64,000 nt of DNA from Micrococcaceae bacterium Sec5.8 (GCA_039636775.1 CP143429.1:372001-436000); one strand, 5' to 3'; counted from the first letter of the stretch, positions 25,265 to 34,829 are shown. The notes: generated by a model not told the origin, from the sequence alone. A program made the numbers and translations.

Positions 25265-25445
25265 ACCTCATTCTCGCTTATGGCCGCGCAACCCGGTACT
25301 TGCCCCGAAAGCCAGTACTACTGGCCTTCCACTCGACTTTGCAAAGGGAGTGGTTTGTACCGTTCACAGGCTTCCGCCGGTGTGGTGCCATGAGACAGTG
25401 GGTCCGCGAAATTTGGGACCGATGAACAGGATGCGGAGTCACATC

Positions 25446-27113
25446 GTGGGAAAGCACTGGGGAAACTCGACGAGTGAAAAGGCTGCAAGGGCCAGGATCA
25501 TCGCTGCGCGATGTCTGTCCGGCGGCTTTTGCCTCTCGTTGGCGGTGCTGACATTCTCAGCCCAAGGATTGTCCGGCCCGGGAGCCACCGTGGCACCCTC
25601 CAGGGCGGCAGTGGCTGCCGCAATGGGTCCGGAGATGCTGGCTCCGGCCGCGCGTGCCGTTGCCACTGCCACCGCCAGCGCCTCTGATGTTCCGGTCGCG
25701 ACGCCGTTCACCGCGGATGCCCGGGCGCTGGTGGCCTACGCCCGATCCAATGTCCAGACAACCTCCAAGAACGGTGTGCCCGGAGAACTCAATGTGGCCT
25801 CTGCCGGATTGAAACGGCCTGCCGCTGGTTTCCTTATGGAGCCCCTTGAGTCCCTTCAGGAATCCTCACCCTTCGGACTGCGGACCAGCCCCATCTCGGG
25901 GTCGGCCGGTGAATTCCACTGGGGCCAGGATTACGGCGCCGCATGCGGCACCCGTGTCTACGCCGCCGACGCCGGAGTGGTGCGTGCCGTCGGCTGGCAC
26001 CCGTGGGGCGGCGGAAACCGAGTGGAAATCGACCATGGCAACGGACTGATCACCACCTATAACCACCTTGAGGCGATCGCGGTCAAGAAGGGCGATTCGG
26101 TGCGGGTGGGCGAAGTCATCGCCCGGGTGGGAACCACCGGATCGTCCACCGGTTGCCACCTGCATTTTGAAACCATCCTCAACGGCGCCCACAAGAACCC
26201 GCACGACTGGATCCTGCTTCCGATCGCGCAGACGGATCCGCTGGGCACCATCGAGATGACCAGCTACGCACCCGAGGCAGGCCTGCCAGCCAACGCCCGC
26301 CTCGGCTGGGCCATCCCCGTATCGGACGACAGAAGGCATGAAGTCGCTGGCGGTGCCGAGGAAGTGCCCATTGCGGCGACGCCCCGGACGTCCTCCGGCT
26401 CGTCCGCTGCTCCGACACCAACCCCGTCGGTCTGGGACGGGCTGTCCCCGACGAGAACGAGCCCGGCCAAGCCAACCGTCGAAACCAGCCGGCCGCCGGC
26501 TGGATCCTCGAACGGGACCACCGCGCCGGTGGGCTCGCAGCCGCCAAGCGACACGCCGACTGCTACGACGCCGCCGGGGACTGGGACGCCGCCGCCGTCT
26601 TCGACGCCGCCGGGGACTGGGACGCCGCCGCCGTCTTCGACGCCGCCGGGGACTGGGACGCCGCCGCCGTCTTCGACGCCGCCGGGGACTGGGACGCCGC
26701 CGCCGTCTTCGACGCCGCCGGGGACTGGGACGCCGCCGGGGACTGGGACGCCGCCGGGGACTGGGACGCCGCCGCCGTCTTCGACGCCGCCGGTTGTGGC
26801 ACCCGTTCCGCCGCCTGTTGTCGCGCCGCCGCCGGTTGTGGCACCCGTTCCGCCGCCTGTTGTCGCGCCGCCGCCGGTTGTGGCACCCGTTCCGCCGCCT
26901 GTTGTCGCGCCGCCGCCGGTTGTGGCACCCGTTCCGCCGCCTGTTGTCGCGCCGCCGCCGGTTGTGGCACCCGTTCCGCCGCCTGTTGTCGCGCCGCCAC
27001 CGGTGCAGCCCACTAGGACACCCGCCCCGCCAACCGTCGGCGCTCCGCCCTCCCGGCCTCCCGCCGTCGCTCCGTCGGTGACGCCGGACCCGTCAGTGCC
27101 TCCTACGCCGTAG
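25446..27113 (+). CDS. secreted M23 peptidase with repeat-encoded Pro-rich tail
   Basis: This ~555-aa exported protein has an N-terminal signal region (CLSGGFCLSLAVLTF...), then a LytM/M23 domain at about residues 120-260. Its zinc motif is in FHWGQDYGAACGT and HLHFE, with NRVEIDHGNGLITTYNHLEA between. M23 enzymes cut peptidoglycan cross-bridges or stems. The C-terminal ~200 residues are Pro/Thr/Val repeats with no cell-wall anchor. The GTG at 25446 has GGAG eight bases upstream; ATGs at 25422 and 25431 are in-frame alternatives with poorer ribosome sites. The tail probably spans or sticks to the cell wall. Confidence 0.85.
   Translation: MGKHWGNSTSEKAARARIIAARCLSGGFCLSLAVLTFSAQGLSGPGATVAPSRAAVAAAMGPEMLAPAARAVATATASASDVPVATPFTADARALVAYARSNVQTTSKNGVPGELNVASAGLKRPAAGFLMEPLESLQESSPFGLRTSPISGSAGEFHWGQDYGAACGTRVYAADAGVVRAVGWHPWGGGNRVEIDHGNGLITTYNHLEAIAVKKGDSVRVGEVIARVGTTGSSTGCHLHFETILNGAHKNPHDWILLPIAQTDPLGTIEMTSYAPEAGLPANARLGWAIPVSDDRRHEVAGGAEEVPIAATPRTSSGSSAAPTPTPSVWDGLSPTRTSPAKPTVETSRPPAGSSNGTTAPVGSQPPSDTPTATTPPGTGTPPPSSTPPGTGTPPPSSTPPGTGTPPPSSTPPGTGTPPPSSTPPGTGTPPGTGTPPGTGTPPPSSTPPVVAPVPPPVVAPPPVVAPVPPPVVAPPPVVAPVPPPVVAPPPVVAPVPPPVVAPPPVVAPVPPPVVAPPPVQPTRTPAPPTVGAPPSRPPAVAPSVTPDPSVPPTP
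26568..26999. repeat. two coding minisatellites (36-bp and 42-bp units)
   Basis: At 26568-26783 a 36-base unit encodes TPPGTGTPPPSS: four whole copies, then 18-base half units TPPGTG twice, then one more whole copy. At 26790-26999 a 42-base unit encodes PVVAPVPPPVVAPP five times, nearly identical at DNA level. Unit lengths are multiples of three, so copy-number change keeps the frame. Near-identity suggests recent expansion. Confidence 0.95.
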
Positions 27114-27224
27114 CAGGCACCAACCCATACCCGCGTTCGTTGGTGTCGAAGAACAGTCGTGACCACTTCCGGAAAAACCGATCCGGGCACGAACTTCAAT
27201 ACCGACTTCGCGAGGAACCCTGCC

Positions 27225-27710
27225 ATGACCCCTCTCCACAGCATTCCGCTCACCCTCAATGACGGCACCAACACCGATTTCGGCCGATTCAAGGGGGAGG
27301 TGGTGCTGGTGGTGAACGTCGCCTCGCAGTGCGGCTTCACGCCGCAGTATGCGGGGCTCGAGGCACTTCACAACGAATTCCGGGAGCAGGGCTTCCAGGT
27401 GCTCGGCGTCCCCTGCAACCAGTTCGCGGGACAGGAACCTGCCGGGGACTCCGAGATCGCAGAGTTCTGCGAACGGAACTTCGGCGTGACATTCCCGCTG
27501 ACCACGAAGTCAGACGTCCGCGGCAAGAACCAGCACCCGCTGTACTCCGAGCTCACCAAGTTCAAAAACAGCTTCCTGCCGGGACTGGTGAAATGGAACT
27601 TCGAGAAATTCCTGGTGAACCGCGACGGCGTCGTGGTTGCCCGCTTCGCCCCCACCGTTGAACCCGACTCACCGGAGGTCATTGAGGCCGTCCAGGCCGC
27701 CCTGAGCTGA
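27225..27710 (+). CDS. glutathione peroxidase family thiol peroxidase
   Basis: This 161-aa protein has the family sites NVASQCGFTPQYAGLEAL (peroxidatic Cys, not selenocysteine), LGVPCNQFAGQEP (Gln and a second Cys) and LVKWNFEKFLVNRDG (Trp/Asn). It reduces peroxides, most likely with thioredoxin or mycothiol-linked donors since actinobacteria lack glutathione. GAGGAA at 27212-27217 lies seven bases before the ATG at 27225 and fits the usual family N-terminus; a GTG at 27159 would add 22 residues. Confidence 0.93.
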   Translation: MTPLHSIPLTLNDGTNTDFGRFKGEVVLVVNVASQCGFTPQYAGLEALHNEFREQGFQVLGVPCNQFAGQEPAGDSEIAEFCERNFGVTFPLTTKSDVRGKNQHPLYSELTKFKNSFLPGLVKWNFEKFLVNRDGVVVARFAPTVEPDSPEVIEAVQAALS

Positions 27711-27932
27711 GAGTCGGCTCCCGGAGCACAAGGGGACAAGGGCCTCTATTTCTAAGCATGCTTACGGCCTAGACTGGCCGAACCTTCCAAATAATCCAGG
27801 CACGGCCGCGGCTTGACGCGCAATGAGGCGTGGGCTGCCGGACTGAGATCTGCCTGGCGGGCGGTGCATCAACAAGCTTCGTGAATTCCAACTGGACCCA
27901 GCCAGTGTGGTCCGTGAACCAGGAGGAAAGTG

Positions 27933-29144
27933 ATGACAGGAAACAAAGCCGTTGCCTACAAGGGGCCAGGAAAAGTCGAACTGATCGACATTGACTACCC
28001 CACCTTCGAACTTAAGGACGGCCCCGGGGTTAATCCCGCCAACGTGGGCCGGGCTGTGCGCCATGGCGTGATCCTCAAGACCGTTGCCACGAACATCTGC
28101 GGCTCGGACCAGCACATGGTCCGCGGACGTACCACCGCCCCCGCAGACCTGGTGCTCGGCCACGAAATCACCGGCGAGGTCGTGGAGGTAGGCCCGGATG
28201 TTGAGTTCATCAAGGTGGGCGACATCTGTTCCGTCCCCTTTAATATCGCCTGCGGACGGTGCCGGAACTGCAAGGAGCGCAAAACCGGTATCTGCCTGAA
28301 CGTCAATCCCGCCCGGCCGGGCGCCGCTTACGGCTACGTGGACATGGGTGGATGGGTCGGCGGCCAGGCGAACTATGTCCTCGTCCCGTATGCGGACTGG
28401 AACCTGCTGAAGTTCCCGGACAGGGACCAGGCCCTCGAAAAGATGATGGACCTGACCATGCTCTCGGACATCTTCCCCACCGGCTTCCACGGTGCCGTCA
28501 CCGCCGGCGTGGGTGTCGGCTCTACCGTCTACATCGCCGGTGCCGGGCCCGTAGGCCTCGCGGCGGCCACCAGTGCGCAGTTGTTGGGTGCCGCGGTGGT
28601 GATTGTGGGGGACATGAACGCGGACCGGCTGAAGCAGGCACGCAGCTTCGGCTGCGAAACCGTTGACCTGTCCCAGGGCGGACCGGCAGAGCAGATCGAG
28701 CAGCTGCTCGGCGTGCCTGAAGTGGATTGCGGCGTCGACGCCGTCGGGTTCGAGGCGAAGGGGCACGGCCACGACGCCAAGGAAGCACCGGCGACTGTGT
28801 TGAACTCCCTCATGGAGATCACCACAGCCGGCGGCGCTCTTGGCATTCCGGGACTCTACGTCACCGGTGACCCGGGCGGCATCGACGAGGCCGCTAAGAA
28901 GGGCGCACTCTCGCTCAGCCTCGGCACCGGCTGGGCCAAGTCGCTGAGCTTCACCACCGGACAGTGCCCGGTGATGAAGTACAACCGCCAGCTGATGATG
29001 GCGATCTTGCATGACAAGGTCCACATCGCGAAGAACGTCAACGCTAAAGCAATTTCGCTGGAGGACGCTCCGAGGGGCTACGCGGAGTTCGACGCCGGTG
29101 CAGCGACGAAGTACGTGCTGAACCCGAACGGCTACCTGAGCTAG
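27933..29144 (+). CDS. fdhA: formaldehyde dehydrogenase, glutathione-independent (FdhA-like zinc ADH)
   Basis: This 403-aa zinc-dependent medium-chain dehydrogenase shows VATNICGSDQHMVRG and LGHEITGEVVEVG (catalytic zinc Cys and His-Glu). It has a structural zinc loop CGRCRNCKERKTGIC and a Rossmann motif IAGAGPVGLAAATSAQLLG. The extended inserts and the ending TKYVLNPNGYLS match the Pseudomonas-type formaldehyde dismutase/dehydrogenase family, which oxidises formaldehyde with tightly bound NAD. AGGAGG six bases before the ATG at 27933 fixes the start. It stands alone; the 27711-27932 leader shows no clear regulator site. Confidence 0.9.
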   Translation: MTGNKAVAYKGPGKVELIDIDYPTFELKDGPGVNPANVGRAVRHGVILKTVATNICGSDQHMVRGRTTAPADLVLGHEITGEVVEVGPDVEFIKVGDICSVPFNIACGRCRNCKERKTGICLNVNPARPGAAYGYVDMGGWVGGQANYVLVPYADWNLLKFPDRDQALEKMMDLTMLSDIFPTGFHGAVTAGVGVGSTVYIAGAGPVGLAAATSAQLLGAAVVIVGDMNADRLKQARSFGCETVDLSQGGPAEQIEQLLGVPEVDCGVDAVGFEAKGHGHDAKEAPATVLNSLMEITTAGGALGIPGLYVTGDPGGIDEAAKKGALSLSLGTGWAKSLSFTTGQCPVMKYNRQLMMAILHDKVHIAKNVNAKAISLEDAPRGYAEFDAGAATKYVLNPNGYLS

Positions 29145-29169
29145 GCGCCGGACACCTGAGTAACCCTGG

Positions 29170-29209
29170 TCCGGCGGGCACACACCAAAACAGGTATGTG
29201 TCCGCCGGA
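29170..29209. terminator. inverted repeat after fdhA
   Basis: TCCGGCGG at 29170-29177 and CCGCCGGA at 29202-29209 pair, with further CACAC/GTGTG pairing inside. There is no adjacent T-run, so it is a probable but weak terminator. Confidence 0.55.
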
Positions 29210-29340
29210 CTACTGAATGTCTTCGTTTTTTCAAACATGCCTACTGGAGTTTGCACATTGTTGGCCGAATGTCTGGTTGGATAGACATTACTGAGAGGGA
29301 AGCTGGTGGCTACAGCCGCCACCCAACCAGGAAGGTAGCA

Positions 29341-30282
29341 ATGGAGCCCATCGAGGCCGAACATCCCCGGCCGCGTCATTTTCTACTCCATCTGAGTGAC
29401 CCCCACCTGCTGGGAGGTTCCACACCACTGCATGGTGTGGTGGACAGCGACTCCCGGCTCAGACAACTCTTCGATGAAGTCCGCGCGTCCGGCGCGCGTC
29501 CGGAGGCCGTGATTTTCACCGGCGATCTCGCTGACCGGGGCGAAGCCGAGGCCTACGCGAAGCTGCGGGCCATCGTAGAACCGGCCTGCAAGGCAATGGG
29601 CGCGAAAGTCATCTGGGCGATGGGGAACCATGACAATCGCGCCAATTTCCGGACCGGCCTGCTGGACCAGCCCGCCGGTGACGCCCCGGTGGATCACACA
29701 TATTTCATCAACGGGCTGCGCATCATTACCCTCGACACCTCAGTTCCGGGCTTCCATCACGGCGAACTGAGCCCCGGACAGCTGGAGTGGCTCGAAACCG
29801 AACTCGCCACCCCCGCACCGGACGGAACCATCCTGGCCCTGCATCATCCCCCGGTGCCCTCGGTCCTGGACCTTGCCGTGCTCGTGGAATTGCGGGATCA
29901 GGCGGCGCTGGCCGGAATTTTGCGGAATTCCGACGTCCGGGCCATTCTGGGCGGCCACCTGCACTATTCGACGACGGCCACGTTCGCCGGGATTCCGGTC
30001 TCCGTGGCGTCGGCCACCTGTTACACGCAGGACCTCAACGTTCCGGTCGGCGGGACCCGCGGGCGCGACGGCGGTCAGGCGTTCAACCTCGTGCACGTCT
30101 ACGAGCACACGATTGTGCACTCCGTGGTTCTGCTCGGCGACACCCCCGCCGTCGGAGAGCTTGTCTCGGCGGAGGAAACCCAGCGGCGGATTGCGGCCGC
30201 CGGGATCCGCATTCCGGACAAGGCAAAGCTGGAGGATCCGGCCAGGATTCCCGGCAACCGCCGGCTGACCGCCCGCAACTAG
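29341..30282 (+). CDS. metallophosphoesterase, CpdA-like cyclic nucleotide phosphodiesterase
   Basis: This 313-aa calcineurin-like phosphoesterase has metal-binding motifs in order: [45 protein letters not shown] and [12 protein letters not shown]. This set and the length resemble CpdA/Icc 3',5'-cAMP phosphodiesterases and Rv0805. The ATG at 29341 is chosen over upstream starts because AGGAAGG ends four bases before it. The substrate could also be another cyclic nucleotide or a phospholipid. It is a single-gene unit convergent with the Stealth gene. Confidence 0.85.
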   Translation: MEPIEAEHPRPRHFLLHLSDPHLLGGSTPLHGVVDSDSRLRQLFDEVRASGARPEAVIFTGDLADRGEAEAYAKLRAIVEPACKAMGAKVIWAMGNHDNRANFRTGLLDQPAGDAPVDHTYFINGLRIITLDTSVPGFHHGELSPGQLEWLETELATPAPDGTILALHHPPVPSVLDLAVLVELRDQAALAGILRNSDVRAILGGHLHYSTTATFAGIPVSVASATCYTQDLNVPVGGTRGRDGGQAFNLVHVYEHTIVHSVVLLGDTPAVGELVSAEETQRRIAAAGIRIPDKAKLEDPARIPGNRRLTARN

Positions 30283-30304
30283 GACGGGCCGCACCGCCCG
30301 GCCG

Positions 30305-31939
30305 CTACTTCTCCCAGGGCGCCTTGATCGGGTAGTACTTTTCCAGGAAGTCCGTCACCAGATCGGCCCGCTCTTCAGCCGGCACTTCCGGGAAGCTGCC
30401 GTCGTTCAGGCAGAAGAAATCCATGTTCCGCTTCGCGAGCAACTTGGGAAGGTAGTTCAGCCCCGCCCGGGCGGTGGTGTCGACGTAACGCACCTTGGCC
30501 GCCGTCTGGGTCACTGCCCGGCCGGTGAGCAGCGCGTAGTAGTGGTAGAACGAGTTGGTGACCGAAATGTTGTCGGCTGCGCGGAAGGTGCTCGCCGCCG
30601 TCGTGGCGAACTCCGCCGGGAACTCCTGCTCCATGGTGGCCACGACGCTGCGCCGCAGGGGCGCAGCCGTGTGCTCCAGGTGCCGGGTGGTGATCCGGCC
30701 GAAGCGGTCCCACAGCAGCTTCCGGTTCACCCGGGCGGCGTTTTCGAAGCCGCTGCGCTCGGCGTCGTTGTCCCCGAGCCCGATCCGGGTCTCCGCCTCA
30801 ATGAACTTCGTGATGCCGCCCGGCGTAAAGAACATGTCCGGTCCGACGGAGCGGCCGAAGAACATGTCGTCATTCGAGTACAGAAAGTGCTCCGACAGGC
30901 CCTCTATGTGGTGAAGCTGGCACTCCACCGCCTGCGAGTTGTGGGTGGGCAGCACAGACGGGTCCGCGAAGAACTCCTCGCTGCGCACAATCGTCACACC
31001 CGGGTGGTCCGCCAGCCATGCGGGAGTGGGGGAGTCGGTGGCGATGAAGATCCGGCGGATCCAGGGCGCGAACATGTACACCGAGCGCAGCGCGTACTTC
31101 AGTTCGTCGATCTGGCGGAAGCGGGCTTCGTGGTCGTCGCCTTCGCCCACCACCACGCCGGCCATCCGGGCGCGCCGGGCTGCGATGTACTCCGGGGAGC
31201 TGCCGTCCACCCAGGAGAATACGAGGTCCACGTCGAAGCTGATGTCACTGGCGTGGTCCGCGAACATGTTCTCGATGGTGGGCCAGGTGTGCCCGTACCG
31301 CTCCACGGTGCCGCGGACCGCGTCCTGGGCGAGCAGGGTCCGCCGGGTCAGCGAGTTCTCGATCGGAAGTATCAGCTGGTCGCCTTCGAAACTCCACAGT
31401 TCCAGCTGCACCCCTGCCGAGGCGCCGAACTCGAATCCGCCCTCGGGTTCAACCCGGGGACGGTAGAGCCGAAAGATCCGGGCCTGCCGGTTGGGGGAGA
31501 GCTCGCCGTCGGCCACCAGCACTGAGGATTTCTTCTTGGCATCGACAGTCATTGAGTAGAACGGCTCATCATGGCAGGCCTCCACGAGGGCAGCGCGGAG
31601 CTCCCTTCGGTCCTTCCAGTCAACGGCGATGACGGGCCTGTCGTTGTTGCCGCGGACCAGGAGGTAGTCGAGTCCGGCGCCGTCCAGCACAGAGCGCACG
31701 AACATCAAGTCCTCCACCATGGCCTGGTACGGCGTGCGGTTTTCGTTGATCAGCCCGTACCGGCCCCGCCGTCGTACAACACCCGGGCGGCTCCGGAACC
31801 GCGCGACGGCAGCCGCGGACGTTACTTCATCATGTGCGTCAACGGAGGCCTGGCTGCCGTAGTAAATCTCGTCCTGGACCAATGCGTCTGTAATTTCGAT
31901 TCTCCGTGATTCTTTGCGTAAAGGTGTGCCTACTTGCAT
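30305..31939 (-). CDS. Stealth family sugar-phosphate transferase
   Basis: This 544-aa protein has the four conserved Stealth regions: CR1 DLVFSWVDGSSPEYIAARR, CR2 RQIDELKYALRSVYMFAPW with RRIFIATDS, CR3 HFLYSNDDMFFGRSVG, and the CR4 area near FFCLNDGSF. Stealth enzymes transfer hexose-1-phosphate to make phosphodiester-linked surface glycans (CpsY-like, also GlcNAc-phosphotransferase). An N-terminal ~230 residue region (RGRYGLINENRTPYQAMVED) is shared with actinobacterial members. No signal peptide; probably cytoplasmic side. The ATG at 31939 follows GGTGGG; a GTG four codons earlier is possible. No capsule genes are beside it. Confidence 0.9.
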   Translation of the reverse strand: MQVGTPLRKESRRIEITDALVQDEIYYGSQASVDAHDEVTSAAAVARFRSRPGVVRRRGRYGLINENRTPYQAMVEDLMFVRSVLDGAGLDYLLVRGNNDRPVIAVDWKDRRELRAALVEACHDEPFYSMTVDAKKKSSVLVADGELSPNRQARIFRLYRPRVEPEGGFEFGASAGVQLELWSFEGDQLILPIENSLTRRTLLAQDAVRGTVERYGHTWPTIENMFADHASDISFDVDLVFSWVDGSSPEYIAARRARMAGVVVGEGDDHEARFRQIDELKYALRSVYMFAPWIRRIFIATDSPTPAWLADHPGVTIVRSEEFFADPSVLPTHNSQAVECQLHHIEGLSEHFLYSNDDMFFGRSVGPDMFFTPGGITKFIEAETRIGLGDNDAERSGFENAARVNRKLLWDRFGRITTRHLEHTAAPLRRSVVATMEQEFPAEFATTAASTFRAADNISVTNSFYHYYALLTGRAVTQTAAKVRYVDTTARAGLNYLPKLLAKRNMDFFCLNDGSFPEVPAEERADLVTDFLEKYYPIKAPWEK

Positions 31940-32046
31940 GATATCGCCCACCCCAAAATTGCCCGGTCAATCGGCGGCGGAAACGCCGCCAGCGGGGCCA
32001 GTGGCCCCTCGTCCGCCCCGGATCGCGGGGTGGTTGCGCCCGGTGC

Positions 32047-32961
32047 TCAGCCCAGGAGGGCCAGGCGCCAGCTACTGAGGAAGGCCGCGCCGGCGTCGTC
32101 GTGGATGACGTCCCGCCCCAGCCCAAGGTCCGCCGCGGTGAGCACCTCATACGGTTTCACCGGCACGCCGTCAGCGGGCCGGACGTCGATGTGTTTGACC
32201 GGGTGGTCGTTGTGGTGCAGCCAGTCGGCCATGGCGTAATCGGTGCGGGAATCACCCACCGTGCGCCAGGCCTGCGGGGTGATGCCCTGCGCCGCCAGCA
32301 GCTCCACGGCCCGGCTGGCACCGAGGTCCTTGCCGAGCCGGACGGACTCGATGTCGGTGGAGATGATGGTCGGATCCACGCGGTAGTCGACCCGGTCATC
32401 GGAGTCCGGGGCGTGGTGGTCCAGCCGCACCACGCCGAGGCCGTGCCGGGCCATCAGGTCCATGGCGTCGGCGTCGAACAGCTGCTGCTCGGCCCGGTAG
32501 TCGGAGTTATCCGCGTCGATGTGCTGCTCAACGGAAACCATGGCCAGTTTGGTTTCGTCGAAGAACATGTGTGCGGCGTAGTCCTCGGCCACGAGCCGGC
32601 GGATGTCGTCGCCGAAGGCCTGCGGCACGGCCAGGCCGGAATCGAGGTGGACGGCCCCGGGGCCCGCCGCGGTGTAGCTGAACCAGACGGCGCCCTTCTC
32701 GCACACCGCATGGATGAGGGTGCCGGCCGGCATTCCCGCGGCCATCATCGGCTCCATCACCTGCTCGCGGATGAAAGCAGCTGAGCGTCCGGTGTTGAAA
32801 ACCACCGGGATCCCGGCTGCGGCCAGCGCCAGCAGGTCCGCGATGATGGCCGGCTGCACTGTGCGGGTGACGGGACTCGCCACCGGGCCGTCGACGTCCA
32901 GCAGCAGGGCCAGCGGAGGAGCCGACGGCGGGAAGGGAGCTGGGGTCTCGGCAGGTGTCAT
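32047..32961 (-). CDS. HAD superfamily hydrolase
   Basis: This 304-aa HAD phosphatase has motif I LLLDVDGPV, motif II FNTGR (Thr), and motif III/IV region TVGDSRTDYAMADWL. The second Asp of motif I and the late GDSxxD indicate a Cof/trehalose-phosphatase-like member with a cap between motifs II and III. The substrate is unknown. The ATG at 32961 is preferred because GGGAG precedes it; the 20 extra residues of an upstream GTG/ATG are not conserved-looking. It lies downstream of nothing obviously related. Confidence 0.82.
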   Translation of the reverse strand: MTPAETPAPFPPSAPPLALLLDVDGPVASPVTRTVQPAIIADLLALAAAGIPVVFNTGRSAAFIREQVMEPMMAAGMPAGTLIHAVCEKGAVWFSYTAAGPGAVHLDSGLAVPQAFGDDIRRLVAEDYAAHMFFDETKLAMVSVEQHIDADNSDYRAEQQLFDADAMDLMARHGLGVVRLDHHAPDSDDRVDYRVDPTIISTDIESVRLGKDLGASRAVELLAAQGITPQAWRTVGDSRTDYAMADWLHHNDHPVKHIDVRPADGVPVKPYEVLTAADLGLGRDVIHDDAGAAFLSSWRLALLG

Positions 32962-33137
32962 GGTTTTATTCTCCCAGCCGGCACGTATCTTTGCATGTGC
33001 TGTGGAGTGCGCCGCCGTCAACGTCTTGACCGTGACAGGGCAACGCGGGAGGTGTGAGAAATGGTTACCGTTTGGCTACAACCTCCCGGCGGCGGGAGTC
33101 GTGGATTCCCTTGACCGTCCAAGTTCCTTAGGCTTGC

Positions 33138-33440
33138 ATGGTGATATTCAAAGCCGTGGGCGAGGGCCGCCCGTATCCCGACCATGGTTACAGCACGCCC
33201 AAGGACTGGGCGGCGCTGCCGCCGCGACCGGTGCGGCTGGATGATCTGGTGACCACCAAGCGCACCCTGGACCTTGAGGCGCTGTTGGCGGAGGACTCCA
33301 CGTTCTTCGGTGATTTGTTTCCGCACGTCGTGGAGTACCGCGGCGTCCTCTATCTGGAGGACGGCCTGCACCGCGCTGTCCGGACCGCGCTGCATCAACG
33401 CACGGCGATCCACGCCCGTGTTCTGGTCATAAGTGGCTAG
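33138..33440 (+). CDS. conserved hypothetical protein upstream of LytR_C gene
   Basis: This 100-aa soluble protein reads MVIFKAVGEGRPYPDHGYST, then RPVRLDDLVTTKRTLDLEAL and a C-terminal half YRGVLYLEDGLHRAVRTAL. Its stop overlaps the next start by eight bases, so the two genes are coupled. I recognise it as a recurrent actinobacterial companion but cannot name a function. No DNA-binding or catalytic motif is evident. Confidence 0.75.
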   Translation: MVIFKAVGEGRPYPDHGYSTPKDWAALPPRPVRLDDLVTTKRTLDLEALLAEDSTFFGDLFPHVVEYRGVLYLEDGLHRAVRTALHQRTAIHARVLVISG

Positions 33441-34110
33441 AAAGCCGAAGGACGTCACCGTCCTGCACGGGCACCAGGTCATCACCGGATCGGATCTCCG
33501 GGCCACTTTCGTGGAGGATGACGGGCTGCAGGACAACCCCGTCCGGATGCGCCGCCGCATCCTGCACGGCGTGGTGCTGGTGCTGCTGGTCGGGCTGCTT
33601 ACCGCGGCGATTGTGGTGGCCCTCGCCATCATGAACGGGCAGCTCAACGTTCCGACGCCGGAGCGCAGCACGGCCGCCGCGTCCGTCTGCCCGGAGGCGC
33701 GCTTTGACTATGCGCCGCCGGAGACGGTCAACCTTAACGTTTTCAACTCCACGTCCCGCCCGGGCCTGGCCCGCACCGTGGCCGATGAGTTTGCGGCCCG
33801 GAAGTTCATGGTCGGCACCGTCGCCAACACGACGTCGAGCTACCGCGGCGCGGCGCTGGTGGTCTCCGGCGCCGCGGGCCAGTCTGCGGCGTTCAGTGTG
33901 CAGCGCAACCTGCCGGGCTCGGATTACTTTCAAGATGCCCGGACGGACCCCAGCGTGGACATCATCCTCACCGGGGACTTCCAGGCCCTCGCGAGAGCGG
34001 AGCTGGTGGACCAGACACCGGGCCGGCTCAGCTGTCCCCGTGAGGACCGGCGGATTGTGGAGGATCCGGGGACCGTTACCCCCACGGCAGCGCCCGCCCC
34101 GGCCAACTAG
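33433..34110 (+). CDS. membrane protein with LytR_C (cell-wall) domain
   Basis: This 225-aa protein has one transmembrane helix at about 48-72 (LHGVVLVLLVGLLTAAIVVA) after a polar cytoplasmic N-terminus, then an extracytoplasmic LytR C-terminal-like domain (VNLNVFNSTSRPGLARTVAD, ending near VDIILTGDFQALARAEL). It closes with a Pro/Ala tail. LytR_C domains accompany LCP proteins that attach teichoic acid or arabinogalactan to the wall, but alone their role is unknown. The GTG start overlaps the upstream gene; no strong ribosome site, consistent with coupling. Confidence 0.85.
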   Translation: MARKPKDVTVLHGHQVITGSDLRATFVEDDGLQDNPVRMRRRILHGVVLVLLVGLLTAAIVVALAIMNGQLNVPTPERSTAAASVCPEARFDYAPPETVNLNVFNSTSRPGLARTVADEFAARKFMVGTVANTTSSYRGAALVVSGAAGQSAAFSVQRNLPGSDYFQDARTDPSVDIILTGDFQALARAELVDQTPGRLSCPREDRRIVEDPGTVTPTAAPAPAN

Positions 34111-34149
34111 GGCCGCCGCCGCGCCGCCCTCTGTCCCGGCTGCCGGATG

Positions 34150-34788
34150 TCAGGAGTGCAGGCGGAGGGGCCGGCCGGCGCCGTCCAGCCGCGCACCGGC
34201 ACCGAGCTGGACGAAACGCACCGTCCGGGCCAGCTGCGCACCGGCACCGGCATCCTGGCCGGAGCCGTCACCGCGCGCGGCGCTGGAAGACAGGGTGCCG
34301 TGAATGAGCTGCGCGAGCTGGGCGATGTCCGCCTCGGGGAGGTAGCCCTGGGCGACGCCGTCGCGCAGGATGCCCTGCAAGAGCACGCTGAGCTCCCCGA
34401 CGTGGCCGGCGAGTTTCGCGAACGAGGCGGGGGAGAGCACGGCCCCCATCGTGGGGCCCGGCGGCAGATGGCGCCGGCTGAGGTCCTCGACCTGGGCGCG
34501 GACGTACACAGCCAGGCGGTCCACCGGGTTCTCCAGCGTGGCCAGGGATTCCCGCAGCTCCGCCAGGAACCTTTCAGTCTCGTCCAGTGCGTAGGCAATG
34601 AGCAGCTCTTCGATGTCCGCGAAGTAGTTGTACGCCGCGGTGCGGCCGATCCGGGCATGCCGGGCGACGTCGGTCATGGTCAGCCCCGGCAGTCCATGGG
34701 TAAACAGCAGCTCGCCGAAAGCGGTCAGGATCCGGCGTTGGGTCTCGGCGCGTTGGGCGGCGTTGCTCGCGGCCGAGATCCTGGGCAT
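34150..34788 (-). CDS. TetR/AcrR family transcriptional regulator
   Basis: This 212-aa regulator has an N-terminal TetR helix-turn-helix (RRILTAFGELLFTHGLPGLT, then VARHARIGRTAAYNYFADIE). The ligand domain has helices rich in Leu/Ala and an Ala/Gly-rich C-terminal tail. The target is unknown; the closest genes are the DsbA-like oxidoreductase upstream on the same strand and the convergent LytR_C gene. The effector cannot be predicted. Confidence 0.88.
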   Translation of the reverse strand: MPRISAASNAAQRAETQRRILTAFGELLFTHGLPGLTMTDVARHARIGRTAAYNYFADIEELLIAYALDETERFLAELRESLATLENPVDRLAVYVRAQVEDLSRRHLPPGPTMGAVLSPASFAKLAGHVGELSVLLQGILRDGVAQGYLPEADIAQLAQLIHGTLSSSAARGDGSGQDAGAGAQLARTVRFVQLGAGARLDGAGRPLRLHS

Positions 34789-34829
34789 ACGGACACTTTA
34801 GCGCCATCCGTCAGCAAGACGCCCGGCTG

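Noticed and set aside
26568..26999. Regular repeats considered as a CRISPR array
   Set aside because: Units are contiguous without unique spacers and are translated in frame within a gene.
26264..27340. Gly/Thr-rich antisense frame over the M23 repeat region
   Set aside because: It arises because the repeat units contain no stop in several frames; the plus frame has a signal peptide and catalytic domain.
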